64,000 nt of DNA from Advenella kashmirensis W13003 (lineage in GTDB: Bacteria; Pseudomonadota; Gammaproteobacteria; Burkholderiales; Burkholderiaceae_B). The stretch is from contig NZ_KI650979.1 in the NCBI RefSeq assembly GCF_000506985.1, forward strand, positions 2,046,710 through 2,110,709. The letters are read 5' to 3'. Position numbers and translations under genes: made by a program. Positions 25,578-33,603 of the stretch are shown in pieces (the stretch's first letter is position 1; every line of letters starts with the position of its first letter). Under the pieces are notes generated by a model that worked only from the letters and a program-made list of their open reading frames with translations, searched no databases and was not told the origin of the DNA.

Positions 25578-27149
25578 ATGAATACATTTGAATATCACGG
25601 TGAACAGTGGAAAGAGGAATACGAGGAGCTGTACAAGCGCCGCCAGATGGCCCAGGCCATGGGTGGTCCGGAAGCATTGCGTAAACACCGCGAACGCGGT
25701 CGATTGAACGCACGCGAACGCATGGGCGCGCTTTTGGATACAGGCAGTTTTCGGGAAATGGGCAAGTTATCCGGCAAGGGTCGCTACGATGAAAACGGCC
25801 GGTTTCTAGATATGTCCCCCGTCAATGCCATCATCGGGACAGGCAAAATCGACAGGCGCACCGTCGTGGTTTCCGGCGACGATTACACCTTGCGTGCGGG
25901 GTCTTCCGAATCCACAATTTCAGATAAATGGATTTATGCGGAACGCATGGCAATGACGATTGGCACGCCGTTGATCAGAATGGTGGACAGTGCCGGCGGG
26001 AGCGTGAAACTGTTGGCCCAGATGCGGGGAACCAAGATCCCGGGATATCCGACCTGGCCGGCGATCAAGCTGCTGCAGCATGTGCCTGTGGTCGGGATTG
26101 CATTGGGGTCGTGTGCGGGCCTGGGAGCCATGAAAGTGTTACTTTCCCATTTTTCTGTCATGGTGCGCGATCAGGCGCAGGTTTTTGCTGCCGGTCCGCC
26201 GGTGGTCAAACAGGCCTATGGCATCGAGATCGACAAGAACGATCTTGGGGGATACAAAGTACACAGGCGCAGTGCGCTGGTGCATAACGAAGCGGTAGAT
26301 GAAGCAGATGCTTTTGCTCAGGTTAGGCGGTTTCTGAGTTATCTGCCTAGAAACAGCGAACAGATGGCGTCGCGTACAGAATGCCAGGACTCCCCCGAAC
26401 GCGTTGAAGACTGGCTGGCAGATGCAATTCCAAAAGACAGACGCAAAATATTCGATCCACGGAAAATTCTTGCGGCCATTTGTGACACTGATTCGATTTT
26501 TGAAATTGGTCGCTGGCAGGGTGGATCGGTGATCACTGCGCTGGCGCGTGTCGATGGTTATCCAGTGGGAATTTTATGTAGCGATCCCAAGATTGCCGGG
26601 GGTGCGATGACCGTCGCGGCGGCCTATAAGACAGAGAGGCATGTCAAATTATGCGACACATTCGGGCTGCCTATCATTAATTTTGTGGACCAGCCGGGTA
26701 ATGCAACCGGTCCCGAAGCCGAGTTGCAGGGAACACTACTGGCTGCTGTTCGCGTACTGGAGACCATCGAAAAAGCGAATACGCCATGGTTTTCCGTGAT
26801 TATGCGCCGCTGTTTCGGTATGGCCGGCGGCATGCACGCACCCAAACATTTCCCCGCCTTGAATCATCGCGTCGCCTGGCCTTCCGCGCGCTGGGGATCT
26901 ATCCCCATTGAAGGCGGTGTCTATGCCGCGCACCGGCGCGAGATAGACCAGGCATCGAATCCGGATGCCAAACGTCAGGAGCTGGAGGGTCAATACCATC
27001 ATTTGGGCTCACCTTTTCGCACCGCCGAAGCCTTCGGAATACTGGACATCATTGATCCGCGTGAAACGCGTTCTATTCTGTGCGATTGGGTCGCGGAAGC
27101 GTGGGAGGTGATGGGACAGCGCAAAAGTCGCAGCACAGATGCGCGCTGA
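25578..27149 (+). CDS. Acyl-CoA carboxylase carboxyltransferase (beta) subunit
   Basis: 523 residues from the ATG at 25578; upstream frame is antisense or overlapping and unconserved. Two crotonase-fold halves: the N half includes GRLNARERMGALLDTGSF and the oxyanion-hole region with SCAGLGAMKVLLSHFSVMV; the C half has FDPRKILAAI, GGAMTVAAAYKTERHVKLCD and FVDQPGN. These match the PccB/MccB type, transferring CO2 from carboxybiotin to an acyl-CoA. It lies 49 bp after the CoA-transferase. Its acyl-CoA substrate cannot be read from sequence. A dedicated dehydrogenase is absent, so it is not an obvious leucine or geraniol pathway enzyme. Confidence 0.88.
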   Translation: MNTFEYHGEQWKEEYEELYKRRQMAQAMGGPEALRKHRERGRLNARERMGALLDTGSFREMGKLSGKGRYDENGRFLDMSPVNAIIGTGKIDRRTVVVSGDDYTLRAGSSESTISDKWIYAERMAMTIGTPLIRMVDSAGGSVKLLAQMRGTKIPGYPTWPAIKLLQHVPVVGIALGSCAGLGAMKVLLSHFSVMVRDQAQVFAAGPPVVKQAYGIEIDKNDLGGYKVHRRSALVHNEAVDEADAFAQVRRFLSYLPRNSEQMASRTECQDSPERVEDWLADAIPKDRRKIFDPRKILAAICDTDSIFEIGRWQGGSVITALARVDGYPVGILCSDPKIAGGAMTVAAAYKTERHVKLCDTFGLPIINFVDQPGNATGPEAELQGTLLAAVRVLETIEKANTPWFSVIMRRCFGMAGGMHAPKHFPALNHRVAWPSARWGSIPIEGGVYAAHRREIDQASNPDAKRQELEGQYHHLGSPFRTAEAFGILDIIDPRETRSILCDWVAEAWEVMGQRKSRSTDAR

Positions 27150-27249
27150 GCGTGTTGTTTTCTTTACAAGAAGTAGAAAGATGTCGGCAAATTCGCCGAT
27201 GCAAAGTGGAGACATGCAGTGTGTTCATTCACCATTCGAGGAGATCAGT

Positions 27250-28266
27250 ATGAATATAAATCGTTGTATCAGGCCTTTGTGTAAAACGGCTATGGGCGTA
27301 CTTCTGGCGTATGCCGCAGCGACTGCCGGCGCAGCACAGGCGCAATCGCAGGAAAGTGGTGCCTGGAAGCCCGGTAAAGGAGAGTTTATCGTGCCGGCAG
27401 GCCCCGGCGGGGCGCTGGATACGTCGGCGCGAATGATTGCGCATTTGCTGCAGGTCAAGAAGTTATATCCCAACCTTGTTGTCGTGAACAATCCGGGTGG
27501 CAATATGACGATTGCGCTTAATGCGCTGGACAGGCACAAGGGCGATGGGAATTATGTGGCGACATCAGTCAGTTCGCTGATGAATCAGGAGATTCTTGGC
27601 AAGTTGAATCATAAGTTTGCCGATTACACAGAAATTGCAACCTTATTCGACGAGTATGTGGCGGTTGTGGTCAGGGCAGATTCACCGTACAAAAATATCC
27701 ACGAATTGATCGCCAAATTCAAAGCAGCACCTGACGCACTTAACGTTGGGGTTGCCACGTCTATTGGCAACCATATTCATGTCGGTATCGCGAGCCCGTT
27801 GAAGGAGGCGGGTGTCAATATCAGCAAGATGACCGTCGTGCCTTATAAGTCGTCTTCTGAATCCATGACTGCGCTGCAGGGAGGCCATCTCGATGTTGTG
27901 GCAGCCACGACACCGAATCTGGTCGGTCTGATGCAAAGCGGGGCTATCCGGGTGCTTGCTATCGGCGCACCCGAACGCTTGAGTGCGCCGTTCGACACGG
28001 TGCCGACCTGGGTGGAAGAAGGGATTAATGTCGTGCCAAGTTCCGCCCAGGGCGTACTTGGTCCCAAGAATATGCCCAAAGAACAGCTGGAAGTATGGGT
28101 CCAGATGCTCAAGACTATTACGGCGACAAAAGAGTGGAAGGATTTTCTGGCCAAAAATCATTGGCGTGAACATTTTCTGGAGCCTGAACAATCACGGGAA
28201 TACCGTGCCCAGGAGTATAAAAATATTCACGCTGTCTTGACTGAATTAGGGTTGGTCAAGCAATAG
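27250..28266 (+). CDS. Bug-family tripartite tricarboxylate transporter receptor (first copy)
   Basis: Periplasmic solute-binding protein of the TctC/Bug family, 338 residues. The ATG at 27250 has GAGGAG upstream; a signal peptide ends about residue 32 (AQA-QSQ). Segments typical of the family are VPAGPGGALDTSARMIA and, near the middle, NVGVATSIGNHIHVG. Bug proteins bind carboxylates for TctA/TctB or act in sensing; neither membrane subunit is in the window. It lies 100 bp after the carboxyltransferase, so it is likely the last gene of that operon. Confidence 0.88.
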   Translation: MNINRCIRPLCKTAMGVLLAYAAATAGAAQAQSQESGAWKPGKGEFIVPAGPGGALDTSARMIAHLLQVKKLYPNLVVVNNPGGNMTIALNALDRHKGDGNYVATSVSSLMNQEILGKLNHKFADYTEIATLFDEYVAVVVRADSPYKNIHELIAKFKAAPDALNVGVATSIGNHIHVGIASPLKEAGVNISKMTVVPYKSSSESMTALQGGHLDVVAATTPNLVGLMQSGAIRVLAIGAPERLSAPFDTVPTWVEEGINVVPSSAQGVLGPKNMPKEQLEVWVQMLKTITATKEWKDFLAKNHWREHFLEPEQSREYRAQEYKNIHAVLTELGLVKQ

Positions 28267-28276
28267 CTGTCAGGGA

Positions 28277-28296
28277 GGCGGGCCTGCGCGCCCGCC
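28277..28296 (+). other. Stem-loop after the first Bug gene
   Basis: GGCGGGC and GCCCGCC pair around a 6-nt loop, 10 bp past the stop codon. There is no U-tract; an A-run follows instead, so rho-independent termination is doubtful. It may protect the mRNA 3' end. Confidence 0.4.
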
Positions 28297-28335
28297 CGTG
28301 TGCAAAAAACTGACACGCGCATGCATAAAATTCGT

Positions 28336-28364
28336 TTGCAGCGCACTCCAGTGCTTCATAACAT
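28336..28364 (+). promoter_or_regulatory. Possible promoter of the second Bug gene
   Basis: TTGCAG (28336-28341), 17-bp spacer and TAACAT (28359-28364). Only a moderate match to sigma-70, but followed at the expected start point by the palindrome at 28372. Confidence 0.3.
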
Positions 28365-28371
28365 AATGACT

Positions 28372-28383
28372 GATTGATCAATC
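28372..28383. promoter_or_regulatory. Palindrome GATTGATCAATC upstream of the second Bug gene
   Basis: Perfect 12-bp palindrome in the leader of the second Bug gene, just downstream of the proposed -10. It differs from the TTGTTAAC operator, so another regulator is likely. Confidence 0.4.
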
Positions 28384-28450
28384 CCGTCGTACAGGGAGAA
28401 CAGCGTTGTTATTAGAAAAATGCAATCGTTCACTGGAGCACCGGAGACTC

Positions 28451-29455
28451 ATGCGTAATCACAATCATAAATCCAGTCGGATCCCCCCAAGTTTACCCAA
28501 ATTAGCTGTCGGCATTCTGTTGGCGATCAATACCGGCCTTGCTTTTGGACAGGACTATCCGACCAAGCCCATTCGACTGGTCTCCGCCCACGCCGCAGGC
28601 GGGGCGGCCGATACGCTTTCGCGCATCGTCGCCGAGCAGCTCGCTACCAAGCTGGGACAGCCGGTGGTGGTGGAAAATCGCCCGGGTGCCAGCACGGCGC
28701 TGGCAGCCGAGTCGGTGGCGCGGGCGCCGGCAGATGGATACACACTCCTGATGGTGACGGTCACTACCTTATCCATTAATCCGACCATCATGCCGTCACT
28801 GAAGTATGACGCGATCAAGGATTTTGCGCCGATTACGGTTGTGGCTTCCACGCCTTTCTTTCTTGGCGTCAACACAGGTTTGCCTGTCACTTCCGTTCAG
28901 GAACTTATAAAAATGGCCAAGGACAAGCCGGGCAAGCTCAATTACGGCTCTTCCGGGAATGGCACCTCCTCGCATCTGGCCGGCGCGCTGTTTGACGATA
29001 TGGCCGGGATCAATATGCTTCAAATTCCTTACAAAGCCACGTCGGCGCGAAATACCGATTTATCTTCGGGCGTCATTCAGGTGGTTTTCGGTAATGATCT
29101 GCTGCCGTTTGCCGAGACAGGAAAGGTACGAATTCTGGGCGTGACATCAAAACAGCGCCTGTCGGGCCATCCGGACATTCCAACCGTTGCGGAAGCGGGC
29201 AAGCTGCCCGGCTACGAGGCATCGGTATGGTATGGGCTGGTCGCGCCGGCCGGGACGCCCCAGGCAATCGTAAACCGCCTGAGTTCGACGGTGCACGACA
29301 TTGTGGCAGACCCGGATGTCAAGAAAAAAATCATGGCCTCCATTGGCGGCGAAGCTGTCGGCAGTTCACCTGAAGCATTCTCCGATCTGATCAAATCCGA
29401 TATGGAAAAGTGGGGCGCCGTCATTAAACGTGCTGGCCTGGCGACCGCAAAATAA
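28451..29455 (+). CDS. Bug-family tripartite tricarboxylate transporter receptor (second copy)
   Basis: 334-residue periplasmic binding protein with Sec signal (membrane-spanning core KLAVGILLAINTGLAFG). The mature part opens DYPTKPIRLVSAHAAGGAADTLSR and carries VVVENRPGASTALAAESVARAPADGYTLL, a textbook TctC/Bug pattern. The start is ambiguous: ATG 28451 with GGAGA, or TTG 28406 with AGGGAGA at good spacing that would lengthen the n-region. It is more canonical than the first copy and only distantly similar to it. No TctA/TctB nearby. Confidence 0.9.
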   Translation: MRNHNHKSSRIPPSLPKLAVGILLAINTGLAFGQDYPTKPIRLVSAHAAGGAADTLSRIVAEQLATKLGQPVVVENRPGASTALAAESVARAPADGYTLLMVTVTTLSINPTIMPSLKYDAIKDFAPITVVASTPFFLGVNTGLPVTSVQELIKMAKDKPGKLNYGSSGNGTSSHLAGALFDDMAGINMLQIPYKATSARNTDLSSGVIQVVFGNDLLPFAETGKVRILGVTSKQRLSGHPDIPTVAEAGKLPGYEASVWYGLVAPAGTPQAIVNRLSSTVHDIVADPDVKKKIMASIGGEAVGSSPEAFSDLIKSDMEKWGAVIKRAGLATAK

Positions 29456-29479
29456 AAAGCAAGACCATAGAAATCAGGA

Positions 29480-29520
29480 CCACGGGTCTGTCGGGTTTCG
29501 CCGCAGACTCGTGGCTTTGT
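29480..29520 (+). terminator. Terminator-like hairpin after the second Bug gene
   Basis: CCACG-g-GTCTG (29480-29490) pairs with CAGAC-t-CGTGG (29504-29514), followed by CTTTGT. A weak intrinsic terminator between two convergent transcription units. Confidence 0.5.
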
Positions 29521-29556
29521 CCTGCACAATACATTGCATTGGGTTAAGGTGCTGAT

Positions 29557-30330
29557 TTATTCCCGGTAAGGAACGGTCTGCTTGGCCGCCGCCCAGATTG
29601 CTTTACCAGACGGGTTTTCAAGTTCTTCAAGATAATGCCCGACCAGTCCCGCAGCACGCGACACAACTGAAAATCCCCGTATGGCGGCCACCGGAACGTC
29701 ACTCTCCAGTAAAAGCGCGGCGATGGCGCCAGTCGCGTTGATCGTGACGTGACGGCCGTATTGCCGGTCTACCTCGTCTCCGAGGCCTTGGACCAGTCGC
29801 ACGTAGCGGTCGGCGCAACCCAGTTGGGAGGCGAGTTCGAACAACTTCAGCGCGCGCGGATCATCGGGCTTGTGTGTCCCATGTCCGAAACCGGGCAAGG
29901 CACGCTTGTCCCGTCTATAAGCAGACACGATCTCACACAGCACGGCATGCAGGTCTTCGCCATTTTCTATGCGCTGTTCGATGTCCAGCAACAGCGCTGC
30001 ACATTGTTCGGTCGTGCCGGCATACACACTGCCGATTGCCAGCAAGCCTGACGAAATGGCGACCTGGGGCTCTTCGGGCACGCTCATGGCCATGAGCCGC
30101 GTAATGACAGCAGAGGGCGTCAGGCCATGTTCCATCAAGGTCACCAGACAGGCGTCCAGCAGGTCGCACTGAACCTGCGTGGGCATGCGATCGCAGGTCA
30201 GGAAATACAGCATTTGCGTAAAGCGGGTGGTGCCGATCAGTTCGTTGACGAGGTCCCGGCCCCGCACCTTGACCTCTTTGGTAAACGAGGCGCCGGTGCG
30301 GGTATAGGGCTGTTTGTTATTGGTGTCCAT
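29557..30330 (-). CDS. Citryl-CoA lyase-like protein (short citrate-synthase fold)
   Basis: 257 residues, equal to the catalytic half of citrate synthase. Recognisable pattern LPGFGHGTHKPDDPRA (His150, His153, Asp156-Arg159), as in citryl-CoA lyases and related short citrate-synthase paralogues that cleave a 3-hydroxy-3-carboxyacyl-CoA retro-aldol fashion. Last gene of the minus-strand operon CoA-transferase, two hydratase-like genes, lyase. Context suggests it splits the hydrated CoA thioester into acetyl-CoA (or propionyl-CoA) and a 2-oxoacid. The true substrate might be citryl-CoA, citramalyl-CoA or a relative; not decidable here. Confidence 0.75.
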   Translation of the reverse strand: MDTNNKQPYTRTGASFTKEVKVRGRDLVNELIGTTRFTQMLYFLTCDRMPTQVQCDLLDACLVTLMEHGLTPSAVITRLMAMSVPEEPQVAISSGLLAIGSVYAGTTEQCAALLLDIEQRIENGEDLHAVLCEIVSAYRRDKRALPGFGHGTHKPDDPRALKLFELASQLGCADRYVRLVQGLGDEVDRQYGRHVTINATGAIAALLLESDVPVAAIRGFSVVSRAAGLVGHYLEELENPSGKAIWAAAKQTVPYRE

Positions 30331-30342
30331 GATGGGGTCACA

Positions 30343-30690
30343 TCAGGCCAGACCGACGGTGCCGACAAGCGTGGTATCAAATTGCGACTTGCAATGCACC
30401 TGATTATCTGAGGTGATTGTCGTCACCAGATCATCGCCCGGGCAGACGCCCCGCACGTACTTGACCGTCAACCGGCCTTTGTAGTGCCAGTCGCGGCCGA
30501 ATTTTTTGGCACCAAGGTCGCACACATACGCGGTGTACATCAGGCCATGCCCAAGCGTGCCGCGAAATCCCCGCTGTTTGGCATAGGCGTCGTCATAATG
30601 CAAAATATCATTATCGCCATTAAGAACACCATAGTTATCAAACAGTGCCTGCGTCTGCTTGACGGTTTTTTGCAATTCTTGATCAGTCAT
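30343..30690 (-). CDS. MaoC-type hot-dog hydratase, catalytic part
   Basis: 115 residues from the ATG at 30690 (AGGAG upstream); earlier in-frame codons lack SD. A single hot-dog domain with the hydratase-II motif: Asp26 and His31 (D-x4-H in GDNDILHYDDAYA), then GFRGTLGHGLMYTAY. These match the catalytic Asp/His of (R)-specific enoyl-CoA hydratases and MaoC proteins. Downstream partner of the gene at 30738; together they would make one double-hot-dog active unit that hydrates or dehydrates an acyl-CoA. Confidence 0.82.
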   Translation of the reverse strand: MTDQELQKTVKQTQALFDNYGVLNGDNDILHYDDAYAKQRGFRGTLGHGLMYTAYVCDLGAKKFGRDWHYKGRLTVKYVRGVCPGDDLVTTITSDNQVHCKSQFDTTLVGTVGLA

Positions 30691-30737
30691 TTTCAGTCTC
30701 CTTGTCGTGGTTGTCCAGAATGGATTGACCGTCACTT

Positions 30738-31187
30738 TTAATTCGGAAAAGCAGAGGTGTGATTGACCGCTACCAGCAGCGCGCCCTCCGGCGTCTTGAA
30801 TTCAACGTCGTACTTGATGTACTTGAGCCCCTTGCGTTCGTATTTGTCGGTCAGGCGGCCGGTGCCCACCACGTCGGTGTCTTCATCGGCCCAGATAGGA
30901 TGGTGAAATTCAATCGTATTGCCGATCATGATCCCCCCTTGTTGCGGCGGGTATTTTCGGTACATCACCGCCATCATGTACACCAGAACAACATTGGGTG
31001 GAGCAGCCTGCCTTCCGTCAATCACATAGTTTTCGGGCTCGGCATTCACGACAGACATATACTCCTGCACAATATCTTTCGTGACGGTGAAGGGCAGTGC
31101 ATCAAACTCCTGTCCGATCACCCAGTCCTTATACAGCGCGCCGGGCAGCTCGCCTTCCCTTGGTTTCACATCACTGGGTCTTGTCAT
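30738..31187 (-). CDS. FAS1/MaoC-like hot-dog protein, probable non-catalytic partner
   Basis: 149 residues resembling the N-terminal (FAS1-like dehydratase) hot-dog half. It has the family segments GQEFDALPFTVTKDIVQEYM and GNTIEFHHPIWADEDTDV, but no D-x4-H catalytic pair. In two-subunit hydratases such a half supplies the acyl-CoA pocket while the MaoC half supplies the acid/base. It overlaps the 3' end of the CoA-transferase gene by 17 bp and precedes the catalytic subunit by 47 bp, so the four genes form one transcript. Confidence 0.78.
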   Translation of the reverse strand: MTRPSDVKPREGELPGALYKDWVIGQEFDALPFTVTKDIVQEYMSVVNAEPENYVIDGRQAAPPNVVLVYMMAVMYRKYPPQQGGIMIGNTIEFHHPIWADEDTDVVGTGRLTDKYERKGLKYIKYDVEFKTPEGALLVAVNHTSAFPN

Positions 31188-32385
31188 TCATGGCTCCTTG
31201 AAAAATAATATTGGCATCGATCAGTTGGTTAATCTGCTGGTCTTCGTATCCGCAAACGCGAGACAGGACTGTGCGCGTATGCTCGCCGAATGCAGGAGGG
31301 TAGGAAGCAGGCTCGGATCCGTCGTACTTGAAAGGGTTGCCCAGAAAGCGTAGCGTGGCCAGGGTTCTGGGGTGCACCAGTTCCTCGACCATCCGGCGCT
31401 CGTGCGCCAGGGGCTGAGAGGTTGCCTGCGCAATATTATTGACGAGCGCCGCCGGCACTCTGTGCTGGAATAAATGCGCCGCCCACTCAGACGCCGTCCT
31501 GGTCCGGAAAACCTGATTCAATTCCTGTGTGAGGCTTTCCACGTTTTCGATACGCCGCACCGGATGATCGAATCTGGGATCATCGGCAAGATCGGCGCGA
31601 CCGATGGCTTCGCAGAAAGTTTCCCAGAACGTCTGGCCTGTCGGCGACAGGGCAATAAACTGCTCATCCGAACAGGGGTAGATGTCGCTGGGGGCAATCA
31701 CAGGATGACGGGCGCCATTGGCTGTGGGAATCACATCCGAAATAAAATAATTTTGCGCCTGCCAGGTCAGCATGGCCAACTGGCAGTCCAGCAAAGACAC
31801 CTGCAGCAGGTCGCCCTGACCCGATTTCAATGCCTTGAGCATCAGCGCCACGCACCCGAGAGCCAGATACAAACCACCGGTCAGGTCGGCCGCCTGATAT
31901 CCAAGCCTTACGGGTTCGGCATCTTTGTTGCCGGTAATGCTCATGACGCCGCTCATGGCCTGCACCACCAGGTCGAAAGCGGGCGCTTTGGCATATGGAC
32001 CTTTGTCGTGAAGACCGATCAATTGGCCGATGGCAAGCCTGGGATTGACGGCCAATAATGACGCCTTGTCCAGGCCCAGGCGTTTTGGCACATCAGGGGC
32101 GAAGCCGTAAATAATGGCATCGGACTCTCGTACAAGGTCGTAGAGCACTTCCCGGCCTTCTTTGGATTTCAAATCCAGGGCGATACTGGATTTGCCGCGA
32201 TTGACCGACAGAAAAAATCCCGAATCGCCCTCAAACACCGTGGAATGGCTGGACACTCTGCGGGAAAGGTCGCCTTCCAGAGGTTCCACCTTGATCACTT
32301 CCGCTCCAAGCTGGGCAAGTAACTGGCTGGCGAACGGTCCACCCAGCACCCATGTCAGATCCAGTACTCGAAAATCACTCAGCAT
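31171..32385 (-). CDS. Class III CoA-transferase (CaiB/BaiF family), second cluster
   Basis: 404 residues from the ATG at 32385, which has CGGAG 6 bp upstream and starts at the family N-terminus (DFRVLDLTWVLGGPFASQLLAQLGAEVIKVE). Asp167 in QAADLTGGLY is the expected aspartyl-CoA residue. First gene of the hydratase/lyase operon, so it should activate the imported acid by CoA transfer from, for example, succinyl-CoA. Only moderately similar to the CoA-transferase at 24254; the two probably serve different acids or directions. Confidence 0.88.
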   Translation of the reverse strand: MLSDFRVLDLTWVLGGPFASQLLAQLGAEVIKVEPLEGDLSRRVSSHSTVFEGDSGFFLSVNRGKSSIALDLKSKEGREVLYDLVRESDAIIYGFAPDVPKRLGLDKASLLAVNPRLAIGQLIGLHDKGPYAKAPAFDLVVQAMSGVMSITGNKDAEPVRLGYQAADLTGGLYLALGCVALMLKALKSGQGDLLQVSLLDCQLAMLTWQAQNYFISDVIPTANGARHPVIAPSDIYPCSDEQFIALSPTGQTFWETFCEAIGRADLADDPRFDHPVRRIENVESLTQELNQVFRTRTASEWAAHLFQHRVPAALVNNIAQATSQPLAHERRMVEELVHPRTLATLRFLGNPFKYDGSEPASYPPAFGEHTRTVLSRVCGYEDQQINQLIDANIIFQGAMNDKTQ

Positions 32386-32409
32386 GTCTGCTCCGGGATG
32401 TTGATTTTT

Positions 32410-32428
32410 CATCACATCATTGGTGATG
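32410..32428. promoter_or_regulatory. Inverted repeat CATCAC-N7-GTGATG, candidate LysR box
   Basis: Perfect 6-bp arms with a 7-bp centre, 25-43 bp upstream of the CoA-transferase start. It sits in the gap between the LysR gene and the operon it probably controls. Confidence 0.45.
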
Positions 32429-32593
32429 CATGCGCCTATGATGCACGCAACAATAGCCATCGTAAATCGACTAAAAATCGAACGATGTGCGTTAATCTCA
32501 CAGTATGCCGGGAGGGGCGGTCAGGCCGGGCCGCAGGGCCGCAGCCACACACCGCAAGGATCGCTGTGCGAAGAGCGTGCTGAAGTCGGAGCG

Positions 32594-33505
32594 TTATATC
32601 ACCGTGCGCGCAAACTGGTCGCACGCCTTGCCTTCTTCTGACAGCCAGGTGCAAAACTCATTAATCAATTGTCGGCGGCGGCCTCCGAGCGTCATGACAT
32701 AGGCATAATCAACCGCACTGACATCCGGTCCGTCAAAAGCGATCACCAGATTGCCGGCGGCCAGATCGTCTGCGACGAGGGACAACGGTGCAAGTGCAAT
32801 GCCCAGGCCCTCGAGCGCGGCCTGCACTGCAAAAAACATTTCGTCAAATCGCAAGAAATCGCCTGATGCCGGTTTCTCACAGCCAGCCTGTTCAAACCAT
32901 TGCGTCCAGGCGGACACGTTGCTTTTCGCTTCAATAAGACGATGTTTGGTTATATCTTCGGCGCATAATACCGGGCAGCGCTCAACACGTTCGGGCGCAC
33001 AGATGGCCACCAGTTTTCCCGACAGAAATGTTTGCGCATTCAGATCGGATGATGAAGGAGGCAGTCTTCGTATCACCACATCAAAATCGCTCAGTTTGAG
33101 CGAACTGATGCTGGTGGTGCTGGTGGTCAGGCGGATCTCAGCTTTATTGTGGCGGCGCTGAAAAACAGAGAGTCTGGGAATCAGCCATTTCATTGTGAAA
33201 GTCGGCGGCGCGTTGATCAGTAATGCGGCATGGTCGCCCGGGCACATCAAGCTGTCCACGGCAGTGGACAGGCGGTCGAAAGCAGGTGCCACCTCAGCCA
33301 GCAGCTCAATACCCTCGTCGGTCAGCTCAATCGGCTGACTGCGACGAAACAGCCGCAGGCCCAGCAATGACTCCAGCATGCTGATTTGACGACTGACCGC
33401 ACCGTGCGTGACGCCCAGTTCGTTGGCGGCAAGACTGAAACTGCGATGTCGTCCTACCGACTCAAAGGCTCGCAAGGCGTTCAGCGGCAACGATCGTCGA
33501 TTCAT
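32594..33505 (-). CDS. LysR-family transcriptional regulator (GcvA-like)
   Basis: 303 residues. N-terminal winged helix with the LysR pattern LNALRAFESVGRHRSFS and GVTHGAVSRQISMLE; C-terminal periplasmic-binding-like effector domain (about 90-300). It lies upstream of, and on the same strand as, the CoA-transferase/hydratase/lyase operon, separated by 208 bp containing an inverted repeat. This suggests activation in response to a pathway acid. Same-strand placement is less common than the divergent LysR layout. Confidence 0.87.
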   Translation of the reverse strand: MNRRSLPLNALRAFESVGRHRSFSLAANELGVTHGAVSRQISMLESLLGLRLFRRSQPIELTDEGIELLAEVAPAFDRLSTAVDSLMCPGDHAALLINAPPTFTMKWLIPRLSVFQRRHNKAEIRLTTSTTSISSLKLSDFDVVIRRLPPSSSDLNAQTFLSGKLVAICAPERVERCPVLCAEDITKHRLIEAKSNVSAWTQWFEQAGCEKPASGDFLRFDEMFFAVQAALEGLGIALAPLSLVADDLAAGNLVIAFDGPDVSAVDYAYVMTLGGRRRQLINEFCTWLSEEGKACDQFARTVI

Positions 33506-33534
33506 AGGGTATCCCCGGGCAGAGCAAAAATCTG

Positions 33535-33563
33535 ACTATAACTGCGCCGGGGGCGCTCGGCAA
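33535..33563 (-). promoter_or_regulatory. Promoter of the LysR gene
   Basis: On the minus strand TTGCCG (33563-33558), 17-bp spacer, TATAGT (33540-33535). The start point would be about 22 bp upstream of the LysR ATG. Confidence 0.5.
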
Positions 33564-33603
33564 TAAACCTGAGCGTAAATACCTAGTGGAACGTGGCCTG
33601 CAA

